From Pardosa pseudoannulata (taxonomy: Eukaryota; Arthropoda; Arachnida; Araneae; Lycosidae): DNA of 64,000 bases. Below, one piece after another: positions 11,370 to 22,959 of this stretch. Location: positions 80,848,093-80,912,092 of the forward strand of contig CM063500.1 of assembly GCA_032207245.1 (NCBI GenBank), written 5' to 3'. Every line of letters starts with the position of its first letter. The stretch's first letter is position 1. Both the position numbers and the translations under genes were made by a program. The notes under the pieces are model-generated. The model did not search any database and was not told where the DNA came from. It was given only the letters and a program-made list of their open reading frames with translations.

Positions 11370-11530
11370 TTGGCGCTATATTTCATGCAGCAGGGTACAT
11401 TTGAAATTATGTCAATTCAGGCTTTAGTTTCAAACGGAAGAGCAGTTTATTGTTTGTCTATTGCTGTTTTAAACATAAATATGAATGGGAAGGCCATTTT
11501 AGTGGTTCGTCCCGTTGCACAAAATTACTC
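11370..11530 (+). repeat. Dispersed repeat copy, inverted partner at 20235-20410
   Basis: This segment matches the reverse complement of 20235-20410, including the near-exact run ggctttagtttcaaacgga followed by gcagtttattgtttgtctattg and aatgggaagg. A 66-codon frame crosses it here, but the other copy has an indel that shifts this frame, so it is a repeat rather than a gene. Class unknown. Confidence 0.8.
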
Positions 11531-11570
11531 TATATGGATTAGAGTTAAAACTATTGGTCATGAGCTATAA

Positions 11571-12339
11571 TTTTATTTATTTAATTAATATTTCTGTCCT
11601 TGAAATGTCTTAATATCAAAATAACATTTTTCAATAACATTTTTCAATTTTTATCTTTAAAATTGTTTGATGTTAGTTTTTTTCTTCTTTATCTTTAGAT
11701 TTGAAATATAATTATATTTCTATTCTGGGCAATATTTTGTAAAATGATATTAATATAATCATATTTTATAAATTTTGCTTATATTTCACACTTGCCATTT
11801 TAAAAAAATAAATAAATAACTTGTTGTCATTGGTTTTGTTGTTTAAAACTTAATTTTTATGTAAATAAAATAGTAATACTCAAGTACTTCAACAAGCAAA
11901 TGACGTACAAAAAGTTAGTTTTCTTTTCAGAAATGGCAACAATGAAATTTAAACATATTTAATAGAACATGGCGATTTTAAGTTATTAATAGATGAGATT
12001 TATATAGCCTATAGTTTTTTCGGATAGTTTATGATACATTTATCAAAATGGACGGCAAGTGTTACATTTTTAGTTATATCCAGCAATTGGAAGTAGAATT
12101 TTACCCGAAATGTTTTAAGAATAAACTTGAATGTATAAATGAATAAGTGAGAAATGCTGCATGTATAATAATAAAAAATTAATAGCAATTTAGAAGTTCC
12201 GAAATGCACTTTGGTTTCTATATTATGTACCATATAAATATGAAATACGACGGAAATGAGTGTAAATCAAAAAGAAAAGCATGAGAATCAAAACCGCAGT
12301 AATCTTTAAAGGTACGTTAAGTAGGCCTTGGCAAGCCGG
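11571..12339. other. AT-rich stretch without supported features
   Basis: Only short AT-rich chance frames (for example 74 codons on - at 12009-12233). No repeat boundary recognised. Confidence 0.5.
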
Positions 12340-12695
12340 TTTGACTGAAAAAGAGGGTGTCCAGCCAACTTGGAGCTAAATCTCTGAGCATGGTAGTCTA
12401 ACATTTTCTCCTGATCTCACCATGTCCAAATAACCTGCATCTATATTTTAATTTATATTATATTTGTATCCAGCTTTCCTACTGGCACCCAATTCTTATA
12501 TGTTAAATACGTGTAATGCTTTTGAGTGGTTTTGTTTGATTAAATAAAAGCATATAATTCTATTACAATAACGCACTGTAAATCAATTAAATTCGCCCAG
12601 AAAGCAAGAGATACAATGTTTGGATGGAATACCTTTGTGTTTTAATAAACATTGACAAATTTGCCAAGGGGCACCCTATTCTTCAGTATTACCGA
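12340..12695 (+). repeat. Unclassified ~470-bp interspersed repeat, copy 2 (internally deleted)
   Basis: Contains the family landmarks cctgatctcacc.tgtccaaa, atcca/gcttcct, agcatataattctatta, gcaagagatacaatgttt and tttgccaaggggcaccc, in the same order as the other copies. It lacks the middle segment (aaaccattaat to ataaatataaatg), a loss of about 100 bp. The left part retains ccaacttgg, also seen in copy 3. Confidence 0.7.
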
Positions 12696-13097
12696 CAAGT
12701 CTCGTATTCATATACAGGAGAACTTTACCTATGCAAAATAATTATTGCCCATATAGCACAATTTTACCTACGGTATTCCCAGAAAACTGCTTTTCCTCTT
12801 AAATTCTTCCCAGAAGGAAAAGTACCAAATACCTGGATATTAAATGCTTTTATTTGCAGTTGTTTAATAGTAGATAAATTATTTCTTCTTTAGGCTTGTT
12901 GTGAATCAGTTAAACGTTAATTTTAATGCAATCTGCTAACTGTTTCAGTAGTACATTTTATTTTTAGTCTTTCTTGTTGAGGGAATAACAAGGACCCGTC
13001 CTTTATCACCATAGCTGATATTGAAATTGAAGAAATTACTGATAAAAAAGTATCTTGATTTTACATTTTATTTTACGTGTGGACGCAATAGTGTCTT

Positions 13098-13190
13098 GAT
13101 ACTCATTTTTATCAGTAAATCACACATATTAAACGCAATGGTGCTACATATGTCAGATTAACTGCTACCTCCTTATAAGTGTAAATACTG
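13098..13190. repeat. Direct repeat, left copy (partner 13878-13965)
   Basis: The stretch atttttatcagtaaatcac..atattaaa.gca.tggt...acatatgt.agattaact recurs about 780 bp downstream in the same direction with scattered substitutions. It could be a local duplication or the remains of a duplicated flank around the sequence between. No LTR-like TG...CA ends are visible. Confidence 0.75.
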
Positions 13191-13877
13191 ATAGGCTAAA
13201 TCCCAGTTTGGGGGGCCTGCCAAACCTAGTTAAGTGGGCACGCCAAGCATGGGCGATATCGCCAAATTGTACAACCCAATTTTCTGTTTTTTGGTAAACC
13301 AATTTTCTGGTAAACCTTGCTCTTCTTTTCGGACTCTTCCGCCACTCCCGAAAAAGGTGGGGATGTCAATTGATACCTCATTTTCTTTAGAATTTTAAAT
13401 AATAATTCCTTTAAAAGAATTACTTCGTTCTTCTCTTTCGCGTTTTAAGCTAAATTTCTCAAAGCAATTTGTAACGCACTTTATTACTTTATAAATATTC
13501 GATAGTTTAAAAATAATTTCATTAAATAGCAACAGTAATTTATAAATATAACGAAGTATAAGTATAACCGCCTCAACATAATCAAGTTATGTTTATATTT
13601 TGCTTAATTTGTACCTATTACAGAAAATCTTCACTGTTTAGTTCAATAAACAGTACAAAAGCGCATTTAAATACATTAACAACTCAAATTTAAATTTGTA
13701 TTCACCTTAACAAAATTTCAAACCTTATTTTCTTTAAAATATGGTTTAAAATAGGGTATAAACTTAATACAAAACGTAGTACAAATTGTAAACATCACTT
13801 GGCGACAATTTGGTGATCACTTCTACAAAAATGTAGCCAAAAACATGGCGGCCGGCTCCCGGAACTGGGATTCTACC
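13191..13877. other. Segment between two direct repeats; no gene
   Basis: About 690 bp lying between the direct repeats. It is GC-richer at both ends (13205-13270 and 13840-13870) and contains a perfect 12-bp palindrome ggcgatatcgcc at 13252-13263. No open frame of note. It may be an inserted or duplicated block. Confidence 0.45.
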
Positions 13878-13965
13878 ATTTTTATCAGTAAATCACCCAT
13901 ATTAAATGCATTGGTTTTACATATGTTAGATTAACTCATATTTCCTTATAATAGTAAATAACGAT
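13878..13965. repeat. Direct repeat, right copy (partner 13098-13190)
   Basis: Same order of words as the left copy (tttttatcagtaaatcac, atattaaatgca, acatatgttagattaact, ccttata). About 80 percent similar by eye. Confidence 0.75.
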
Positions 13966-14760
13966 TGTTCATAAAGTCTACCCTTTTCACCTCGGACCAA
14001 CATGTTTTTTTTTAGAAGTATTAGATATCTTTAAAAACTAGCAGTTGCTCTCGATTAATAAAAATAATTTCGATTAAGTAAATACAAATAAATTTTTAAA
14101 CCAGCTTCATAGCTGAATATGATTTTTTGAGCAGCTTGTTTGTACACGCAATTTTTATTCAAAAACCTTTATTAATATCAAAATGTGCGAAGAGAAAAAT
14201 GTGCTCAAACTTAATTAAATTAATTTAATAATTTGCCTATTTTTTTCTTAACTTATTTAAATTAATTATATGCTATAATTTATTATTCTTTTTTTAAAAT
14301 TTATTCTATACATTTATATATAGAAAAAATTGTTTCTACTGTAAATGTGTATAAATTTTATGAAATTTTACTTTCTTTTAAAATGTAATCTGTTTTTAAT
14401 ACGGAGACAAACATTTATCTGCAAAAATTTTGTATAAACTCTTTTGCAGTAAAAGTATCAATATTATTAGAATACAATTCGTCTCGGAATATAATTTTCT
14501 GTATCACTGTGATTTTTTTTGGATACAAACCCAATAAATCCTTCTCAATTACTATTTTTCTACTTTTCATTGATTCACTTAAACTATACAAAGTCCATCA
14601 ATATAAAATTATAATATTCTGCTACAAAATTTATCCCCCATAGCTATCGATCTTTCCTGTACACATTCTAAAGAACTTATTTACTTTGAAACTTCAAAGT
14701 AAACACCTAGACATACTGATAAAGTAATTATAAAATGATATAAAATAAATAAAACTGGAA
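13966..14760. other. Very AT-rich stretch before a LINE remnant
   Basis: No supported feature. The 5' part of the LINE that continues at 14761 is not recognisable here, so that element is either truncated or decayed beyond reading. Confidence 0.5.
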
Positions 14761-15380
14761 ATTCTGGCATTCGGCAATGACATTACTTTATTACTTAGAT
14801 CTCGAAAGTATGTCATAGAAGCATATCATTTGTTAGTAGCCGAGATTATTAAATTGGGTCTAATAATAATAAATGAAGATAAAACTAATTTTTATACTTC
14901 TAATAATACTTTTCAACCACTACTGTTAATCATGAGAAACTATATCTTTGAAACGTATCCCAGTTGAAATACCTGGGAGCCGTTGCTTCTAATAAGAATA
15001 ATTTGAGTGCTGAAATAAACAATGAGACAAATAGATGTTATCATGGTCTTAAAAATTAATATACATTAGCTCTAGCACCAAAATCCTATTACAACCTTTA
15101 ACACATTATGACTATGAATGCTGGGCATTGACTCAATCTATGGAAAATCAGCATATTGAAAACTCAAGAAAGATATTTTGCGGAGATCGTGAAAACCCTG
15201 TTCGGATATCAATATTTAACTGCGAAAATATAAATAATCAGACATTACGTTCATAAAAAGCGAGAGGATTCGGTGGCTACGCATTTATTTCAAGTTGAGA
15301 ATACCAACCCAGTCAAAAAGCTCACATTTATCAAATCTACAGTGTTAATACCACCAATTAGGTGGCTTGACCGTGTTTAT
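14761..15380 (+). pseudogene. LINE reverse transcriptase remnant, C-terminal half
   Basis: Reading across at least three frameshifts gives the ordered motifs of a non-LTR retrotransposon reverse transcriptase without an RNase H domain: ILAFGND (14761-14781, the catalytic [FY]ADD box with A and the first D replaced), LGLIIINEDKT up to 14886, LKYLG (14964-14978), NRCYHGLKN up to 15056, YDYECWALTQ from 15107 (usual form YG.E.WTLT), FIKSERIRWL from 15250, then after a frameshift HLFQVENTNPVKKL and RWLDRV to about 15377. This order matches the thumb and tail of many arthropod LINE polymerases. The altered catalytic box, in-frame stops and frameshifts show it is dead. The tail runs into a GC-richer low-complexity patch (15470-15535). 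Confidence 0.85.
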
Positions 15381-15894
15381 TCATTAATTATGTTTCAACT
15401 CCTCTTCTTAGCCCACTCTCCTGTTTTTAATCATGGATCTTGTTGGTGCTTCAACCACATTTGGCGAAATTGGCGTGCGTGCAGCTTGCGTGCGTGGCGT
15501 GCTTGCAGCGTGGCGTTTGAAATCTGGCGAGGGGATCGTAACTCAACAAATTGATACATAAACAAAAACAACATTTTGAGGAAAAATTTTACAAAAATTG
15601 AATATTTAAAATCTAATTGAATTAACAAAGAAAACACAATCTATACTGTTCACGACGTTTTTGAAGTCGAGCAGCCTTTTGAGTTTCTGTTTTCTGTTTA
15701 ACCATTTTAAATTTGAATGGTATATTTTTATATAAATTTTTCTTTATTTTCTAAGTAAATAGAGCGATCTTAATAGAACTCGTTAGATACTTGGTAAATT
15801 ATTTTTTAAATTTTTAAGTAAATCGACCGATCTTTGCAGAACACGTATTTTGAATGGAGGTTGAAGAGGAGTTGTAAAATTGAAAATTTTTTTT
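15381..15894. other. Spacer between two convergent LINE remnants, with gcgtgc-rich patch
   Basis: At 15465-15535 the words gcgtgc, gcttgc and gcgtgg repeat irregularly, a small GC-rich low-complexity patch that may be an extension of the LINE tail. The rest is AT-rich with no supported feature. Confidence 0.5.
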
Positions 15895-17165
15895 CAAATC
15901 TCTTATTTTGGGGTTTATTAGGGCAAAATCCTTTGAAGACATACTGCCCAAACAAGTTTTATAAATTATAGCACGTTATATAAACATTAGGAACTTTCAG
16001 TAAAAATAATCTGTGTAACAAACATTACAAAAACTATACAATCATATTCAAAATAAAGGTATGAATACAAGATAAAAATATGTACACGATAGATTAATAA
16101 TGTATGATTAAAAACAAAAGGCTTCACATTAGTGACTTTTGGACGAAAACCACGACAGCTCCACAGTATTATAGAGGCCATTATGAAGATAATGTTGGAG
16201 GTGGAACAATGATGGCCGAAGCATCAGCAGTAACTGGAGACAACCGTGGCTGTCTCATAATCATTCTCTTCATTATTTGTGGTTGGAGGGACGAGGTGCA
16301 TAGTATCTCTCTTCCTGCGTATTAGTTTATACTCCGGTTTCTATTTTGGAGATTTTGGGGATTTTACTATTCGTTTGCTAAGTTTCACAGTTGGATGTTT
16401 TTCGGCATTAGTTTAATGATTTTTTAATTTTAGATTTTTTAATTTTTTATGCCTTTTGTCTGTGAGCATTTTTTCTTCAGAAGTCACGTAAACTTTTAAA
16501 GATTTTTGGACGATTTGGAAGAAAGTCCTTCCTGGATAGCTTGCATTTTTTAGGTTTTTTAGATAGTCCGCCAAATCATCTAAAGCGCATATGCTATTAC
16601 TTTTTAATATTTCTCTGAGTTTTGATGTGATATTTTTGATTTATAAAACTTCTATTTTGAAAGAACACAAGTTAATTTAGGTTTGGGGGTATTAAGAGAT
16701 TTCACTTGTAGTTTATAACATATTTTTGATAGGCGTTCATTTAGTGGTTTGTGTACAAAAATATTATATACTTGTAGAGATTTGTTTTTCGATCGTGAAG
16801 GATTAGGACTATTACTGATGGTTGGCCTACTGTAGTTTGAGTGCTAATTGTTCTGCATTCTTTCACAACTGCAGCATAAGTAATTACAGGTACGTGGGTA
16901 CTCTCAGTAACACGTTTCTTCTCTTCTGGATAGAAGATTTTCTCTTTTTGATTGTATTTTTGATTATCACCAATTAAGTGGTCTGACTGTGTGGAAAGGT
17001 ACTGAAATATTTTACGTAAGGGAGACATTAGGAATATTGCCTCGGATTGGACTAGATTGCTAGATTGATAGGGCATTACTGTTTCATTTCTTCATTTGTG
17101 ATCCGAATCTCACTGATGACATGTACGTTTGAAGCACTAATTCACTGATGACATGTACGTTACTT
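15895..17165 (-). pseudogene. Internally deleted LINE: ORF1 end, ORF2 start, 3' UTR
   Basis: Reading on the minus strand from 17165, a frame at 17076-16741 holds ITYAAVVKECRTISTQT, resembling the tail of the gag-like ORF1 protein of jockey-type LINEs. A lysine/proline-rich stretch follows (KLSKRIVKSPKSPK, RRKRDTMHLVPPTTNNEE, about 16410-16270). At 16181 comes MASIILWSCRGFRPKV, like the N-terminus of an ORF2 endonuclease (WNCRG box). Almost at once, near 16130, the sequence becomes the 3' UTR shared with 19060-19300 and 24510-24720. Nearly all of ORF2 is therefore missing, and the 3' end lies at about 15895-15905. Stops and frameshifts break ORF1. Individual motif matches are short; their correct order supports the call. 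Confidence 0.6.
17110..17161. repeat. 20-bp direct repeat pair
   Basis: tcactgatgacatgtacgtt occurs at 17110-17129 and 17142-17161, 32 bp apart. It lies at the upstream edge of the minus-strand LINE remnant, where the ORF1 zinc-knuckle region would be expected, and probably reflects a small tandem duplication there. Confidence 0.9.
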
Positions 17166-17540
17166 TTACATATTTAAAATAGATTAAATGGCATGAGTTG
17201 AACAACATATGAAAGACATGTAATTTTTTAAATAATTCAGCTAAACACATATATGCTTGATATTGTCATAGCAAATTAAAACTTAATTTAAATCACCATT
17301 GCAATTAAAACAATATCATATCTAAAGAAAAAATTTAACTTTACCTATTCCACGAAAATTTAACTTCGTTTAAAAATGCATTTAAACACACTAAAGGATA
17401 TTGAGATGTATTTAAAACTTAGAAACGGAGTCGATTTAGATGATTCATTAATGTTAAGTATGTTTAGCAATTAAAGTAAAAATATTCATCAATTGCAATT
17501 ACTGCAGAGCTTTACTTCGCATTAATAATGAGAGGGTGAA
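17166..17540. other. AT-rich stretch, nothing supported
   Basis: No gene, RNA or repeat boundary seen. Confidence 0.5.
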
Positions 17541-17640
17541 ATCAATAAAAATAATTGAAACTTAAATGCAACTCATGGAAGTACTTCAATTCATTATATA
17601 TAATTAAAAATCACATTATCTTTTGTCATTAAGTACAAAA
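17541..17640. repeat. Dispersed repeat copy, paired with 5453-5560
   Basis: Same-direction match to 5453-5560 through atcaataaaaat, attgaaac, aaatgcaac, aattcatt and an attatcttttgtcatt-like end. Moderate similarity with soft limits. Confidence 0.5.
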
Positions 17641-19059
17641 ATAATTAGGAGTTATTTTACCATGTTGTGGGAGAGATTAATAAAAGAATAAAAATGTAAT
17701 AGCACATCTGCTTACAACTCGAAATTAAGAACCAAGTGTCTTGAGAAAATTAAATAAAAAAAACAGAAGATAGAAATGAAAGACCTACCCTATTTATTAA
17801 CCTAATTTATTTAAAATTTAACTAAACACTTAATCATCGTGTTAGAAATGTATCTGCAATATTTTGTCGATTTGGGGAATACACTCAAGGCTGTTTATTG
17901 CTGGATTAAGGATTGCAAAGCTGATGTCGTGGGGTCACAGAAGATGGTGTCTAGAAACCTCTTAAAAATGGAAATAAAATGGTCTTCTTTTATGCTCATT
18001 CTTTAATTCCTCCTTTGAACTTTTTTTATTGTAAAATTATGTTAAAACAGAACATCTTTTTAACTTAACACTTATTACATTGGAATTGTTTTAATGTCAT
18101 ATTGTATCAACGTGTTAAGGGTTATATTTTTTTAAAAAATTGTGATCATTATATGTAAATAACTAGATAGACGTTGCGACAACACTGAAATGGTAACTGC
18201 AAATCTTTGTTGCTACCCAAATATGATGGTTTTAAACCAGCCGTTTATAAAAGGCATAGTCACAAAAAAATGGCTTGTGGTACGTCTGCTTTCTCGTCAC
18301 TCTATGACTTTCTGTAGTCATGAAACTAGATTGTTCTGGACCGTAATTTGTGGACTGAGCTGAACTGCGTTCTGAAACTTTTAATAATAAATCAGTCTTA
18401 AAAAATGGGGTATTTAGTCTTCTTTTATGATCTTTTTAAAGTACATTAATATGGCTTTCAATATATTGTTAATATATTGAGGGGACCACTAAAATTATGA
18501 TTGAAAATTGGGTTTCAAATATTCAAAGTTTGAGAAGAACTGTACTCGTTTTTACAAATCTGCCTTTGATGATTTGGAAAAGTTTTTTTAAAAGGCCTTT
18601 TCAGTCAATCCAAGTAAATAAAAATAGTTAAATATGTAATATATGCCACATGTCACATAGCAGCCCTCATTGCCATGGCATCGTCATCTCTATGTTAAAC
18701 CATTTGCCAAATGCCAATTAGTTTGCGTGGTATTCTAAGAAGAGTGCTTCAATCTAGCTTGGATAAGAACCGTTTTAGTGTTTTTAGCTTATGGTCGTAG
18801 TAATCTCCAAGTTCACATGAAACCTCTAGACTTGGGAGGGCAAGACTTTGAGAAAGGGGAGAGGGTTCTTCTACTTGGGACATGATCCCAAATTACGAGG
18901 AGTTACTTAGAGCTAAAATTTGTTTTTTTCAACCTGTTCAAAATGAAACACGAAATCCTTAGCTTTAAATCCGTAGTCGCCTTGTTCACGAAACGGGTTA
19001 GTATGTATCATTAGAAATAACAACTGATTAACCTAGTACTTGAAGTAATTTTGATGGTT
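17641..19059. other. Gene-free stretch with a piece of the 165-bp repeat
   Basis: At about 18450-18560 the sequence ...aaaattatgattgaaaattggg.tt.caaatatt matches 2760-2830, the right end and flank of the 165-bp array. An open run of about 53 codons on + (about 17849-18004) has no recognisable motif. No host gene is supported. Confidence 0.5.
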
Positions 19060-19640
19060 GGTTAGTTTATTTGAGTTTAATGACCCAAAATCCAATAGAG
19101 ACATGCTGTGCCAAACGAGTTTTATGATTTGAAGCACATTACATTATAAAAACTTCAAGTAAAAATAATTTGGATGACATGACAAAATGAAAGAAGTTAA
19201 AAGCCCATTCAACATTAATATATAAATGATTAAGAAAAAAAATATTTACAAAATAGATTAGTTAGGTACGATTAAAAACAATGAATTTAAAACTCTTTAA
19301 AATTAAAAAAATAATTTAACTTAAAATGAAAATCACAGAATTCAGAATTAATGGTGAAAGCTAGAACAGCTAAGAAAGGGAAAACAATCCTGAATGCAGA
19401 GCTTCCTCGACAATTGAGTTAAGATTTACCAATGAACTTCCAAGAAATTTTATGTACATTGATCGAAATTGAAAAAACTTGAAATTAAAATCTATTTGTG
19501 TAAGGTGTTTTGTAATAATTCACTGTGGAGGTGCATCCCCCAGCAAGAGATGTGCATGTGTTAGTCGGTAGGGATCCACACGAAGACGCTGGAGAATCAC
19601 GTTACATTTTCTCAGGGACAGCAGTGGCTACATACATATT
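19060..19640 (-). pseudogene. LINE ORF2 C-terminus (post-RNase H) and 3' UTR
   Basis: On the minus strand from about 19640, the reading NVILQRLRVDPYRLTHAHLL...GDAPPQ matches the conserved [LTR]RLRIGHT.LTH.yLL..E.PP.C block found after the RNase H domain of jockey/R1-type LINEs. After an in-frame TGA at the expected cysteine, the frame continues through a region ending in VEEALHSGLFS, which fits the usual ..vl.FL...gl. tail. A 3' UTR follows (about 19384 to 19060) that aligns with those at 15895-16135 and 24510-24720. The plus-strand 61-codon frame at 19525-19710 is the shadow of this element. Truncated at the 5' side and non-functional. Confidence 0.75.
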
Positions 19641-20234
19641 CAGGTATATTTTGATACTGTGTAATTTGTTTTTCCTTTTCAAGCCTCAAAGTTCTGGCCA
19701 GTCACTGTAAGTCTTCATCTTAAGAACAGATTTCACATATTAGAAAGGAAGGTCATTATGCGACAAGCTAGAAGGTTTTCTGTTGTTCTCATTTTGAACT
19801 GCAAGGCAAAGGTGATACTTAATTAATATTAAATTCATTTCGTTAAAGTTTTATATCTGTTAAAGTATAGCGGTGGGGAAATAAAATGCCTCACGAACTG
19901 AAATAAATGCTAATAATTTCGCCAAGTCCCAAATTTGTCAACAAAATTTAGTAACTATAATAACGTAAAGAAATGGACATATGTATTTATATGGATGGCT
20001 GTGTACTTTCTTTCAGCTTTCATGTAAATCCCATAGTTTATTACAGATATCATTTCTATACAGACTATAGAAAAAAATATCTGCTTAATTTTATATTCTA
20101 CAAATGTTTGACGAAGTTCAACACGTTTGAATCATTGTCTACCCAGGCCAGAATAGTAATAATTTGTAAGTAAAATATACATTATTGGTAAAGCAGATTC
20201 TTGTTTGCAGAAAACGGATATATTTTCTAAAATT
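19641..20234. other. AT-rich stretch, nothing supported
   Basis: Upstream side of the LINE copy. No further reverse transcriptase motifs are recognisable, so the copy is 5'-truncated near 19640. Confidence 0.5.
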
Positions 20235-20410
20235 GTTGCGAAATAAGGCACTTTGTCGCAACGTCAAGAACTACTATAATGCCCTTCCCATTCACATTCA
20301 TTTTCATGTTTACAACAACCAATAGACAAACAATAAACTGCCCTTCCGTTTGAAACTAAAGCCAGAATTATGATAATTTGAGAATTTGCCCTACTGCGTG
20401 AAATCACTTT
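20235..20410 (-). repeat. Dispersed repeat copy, inverted partner of 11370-11530
   Basis: The reverse complement reads through ggctttagtttcaaacgga, gcagtttattgtttgtctattg and aatgggaagg as at 11370-11530. This copy is slightly longer. Single-base indels between copies argue against a conserved coding frame. Confidence 0.8.
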
Positions 20411-21639
20411 ATTGGTTGTTATCATATTCTTTCTTTTTCTGGGAGTCTGATAACTGTAACTGTTAACCTTTTAATTCATATATTGTTTAGTTTTGCTCGA
20501 TTGGCAACAATGAAAAAAAGAACACATATTTTAATTTTCAATTATGAAGGATTCAATATTGTTTTTAATACTGGATTTTAGTATTTTTTAATTTCTAGTG
20601 GTGTGTTACAGGTAACAGAAATTGAAAATGCTGATAGAAAAAAGACTTCGGTTAATTCATGGATTAATGTCTGGTTTTTCAATATAGCTTCCATATAAAA
20701 ATAGTTGGTAGTGCTCAAGATGAGAAATGTCCATAACGTCTTAGTTACCATCTAGGAGAGAAAGATGGTTTGTCATTAATAAATTTGAGTATTGAATACA
20801 TGATATTTGATGGGTGTGTTATTAATAATATAGTTTTATTTTAGATATAAGTTAAAGTATAACTCCAAACCACTGTATACGATTCGCGTTTACGCACTAC
20901 AACGGGTTTTTGTGTAGATCCATAATAATTTTCCAACTTCTGCCTAATAACTTATATCAGTTTAAAGAAATTTTGAGTTTTACTATCTCGATAAGCTTTA
21001 AAAGTAAAAGAGGGAAAATATTCAATTTCAGTGTAATTAAACAGACTAATTTTAGCGAACATACACATACACACAATAAAAAATCTAAAGCAGATTTTCT
21101 TTTATTAAGAGGAAAAAAAAACTAATCCTAGATATAGACTTGTAGAATTTAAATTCAATTTAATGATTTCCTACCAAGAGCAAAATTTAAAAAGGTCAGC
21201 GACGTTCAGCAGATAATGAATCAGAAAAATTTAAAAAGTAAAATGAAAGATAGAATTTGAATGTATATATATGCATAATTGCAAATAAAATTAATCTTTT
21301 CTTATTTTCAAATATGTGTAGTATTTATTATATTTTTTACATAAATAAAAATGTACCATAGATTATTAAAAATTAAAAATAGATTTTAAGGTCATAAAAT
21401 TTATTAAATTCTAAAGCCTTAAATATCAAGACAAAAATAAATCTTTATACAGCTCTAATCGTACTACTTATTATACAATTTGCTAGTGAGTACTGATCAT
21501 TAACTTATACAGATGAAACTTTAATTAAAATTGTTTGATAGATTTTTAATCTATGAAATAAATATGCTCCAAAAATATTTGGCCTAATTAGAGAAAATGA
21601 TGGATGGATTACCTTGTTTAACTATGAAATACATAGAAA
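20411..21639. other. AT-rich stretch, nothing supported
   Basis: Short chance frames only (for example 71 codons at 20910). No repeat or RNA gene recognised. Confidence 0.5.
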
Positions 21640-21900
21640 ATATAAGTAACCTAATATCGTCCAAGTCATCAAATCCTATCACATAAAATGGCTTGGGCGT
21701 ACTGTTAGATGTGACAACTGATACTCAGTGGCCTGATACCTTTACAAAGATACAAGTAACCAGGAAAAGAGAAAGATCTTCCTCAAAATGAAAAGTTTGT
21801 GTAAATGCAGACTTCATCTATTCAAACATCGATCTTTGGTGGATCATAGCGTCGATGGTACCCGTTGGAGGAAGCTTGCAGAGACAAACATCCAACTTTT
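21640..21900 (+). pseudogene. LINE reverse transcriptase C-terminal tail, second remnant
   Basis: From 21660 the frame reads IVQVIKSYHIKWLGRTVRC, matching the V.R[IVL]K..RLRWLGHV.RM box near the C-terminus of RNase H-less LINE polymerases. Farther on, GTRWRKLAETNIQ (about 21857-21895) fits the final [DG].. .WR.LAEDR..W box. Two in-frame stops and a degenerate middle lie between. Same general class as 14761-15380 but a separate, shorter piece. Confidence 0.65.
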
Positions 21901-22959
21901 GACTATTGAAAACAGTAGAACTTGACAACTTTTGAAATCAAAAATAGTAGTACACTAATTTACAAGGTAGGTCAAATGACGAGTTTTTACACTATAAATC
22001 CTGGGCAATCGCACGCGTACCATAACACAATGCACATACTAAATGATTGTGTATATGTTTACTGCTCAAACAAAACAACCAAATCTATTAAAGTATCTAA
22101 AATTCCATATAAAATTTCAAATAGACAATATTTCATTGACAAAATTGCGACATAAAAAGTTAGAGGAAGTATTTTATTTAGATTTATTTTAGTTGTATTT
22201 AAATGTTATTTCACTTCTTACAATGTTTATGAAAGAAATAATAATCATAAAAGAAAATCTCAGAAATATACTGAGGGAAGAACGCAGAAATATACTATTA
22301 CATTATAACCAATATTATCAGACAAAAATCTAAAATTCTACCTTCGAGAGAGTATGGTATCGCACGGTAGTTACACAAAAATTGATTGGAAAAGTTTTTT
22401 ACTGTTTTCCTTATATCGCTTGCGAAAATATATTCATTCATTTTGATTTTCCACATGTGATGTAATTCTTTATTCCTGTATATATGTTTTGACGAAAAGT
22501 CGTATTTTTTTTACCAATTTTCGTAGGATGTAATTACTTTCTAAATTCATAGAAACTACCATTTTTTCGTAGCAGTTGGCATGTATATAGAGACGACCTT
22601 GGCTGGTGGGTAAGCTGTAGTAAGGATGAAGAAGATATTGAAGAAAGAAATATAATTTTTTGCTGTCAATTTAAGACATTCAGTTTTTTTATTGCAGGAA
22701 TCGCAAATTTCTCATCTGTATTTCCCTGTGACACAGGTTGGGGATAATTCACCTGGAACACTGCTATAATACCTTAAAAGTAGATGTACAATTTGGCAAA
22801 AGTGATATCTTCACGTACAGTACCTTTTACTTATGTTTTAATTGCTTTATTTTTTTTATGATGGTAACAATCCTCTTTTATTTTCCTCTAATACCCCTTC
22901 TGCTGCAAAAATCTATAGAGTAAAATCTTTGATTTAAAAAAAACTGTAGTTTAATAATT
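21901..22959. other. AT-rich stretch, nothing supported
   Basis: Frames of 61-77 codons on + (21922-22155, 22738-22923) lack recognisable motifs. No other feature seen. Confidence 0.5.

Noticed and set aside
11370..11570. 66-codon plus-strand gene
   Set aside because: The second copy of this repeat at 20235-20410 has an indel that breaks the frame.
15987..16130. Continuation of the LINE ORF2 protein after WSCRGFRPK
   Set aside because: From about 16130 downward the sequence aligns with the 3' UTR of the other copies, so the open frame there is non-coding.
19525..19710. Plus-strand exon with a donor-like ttcag/gtatat end
   Set aside because: The minus strand of the same bases reads as the conserved C-terminal block of a LINE ORF2, which explains the unusual composition.
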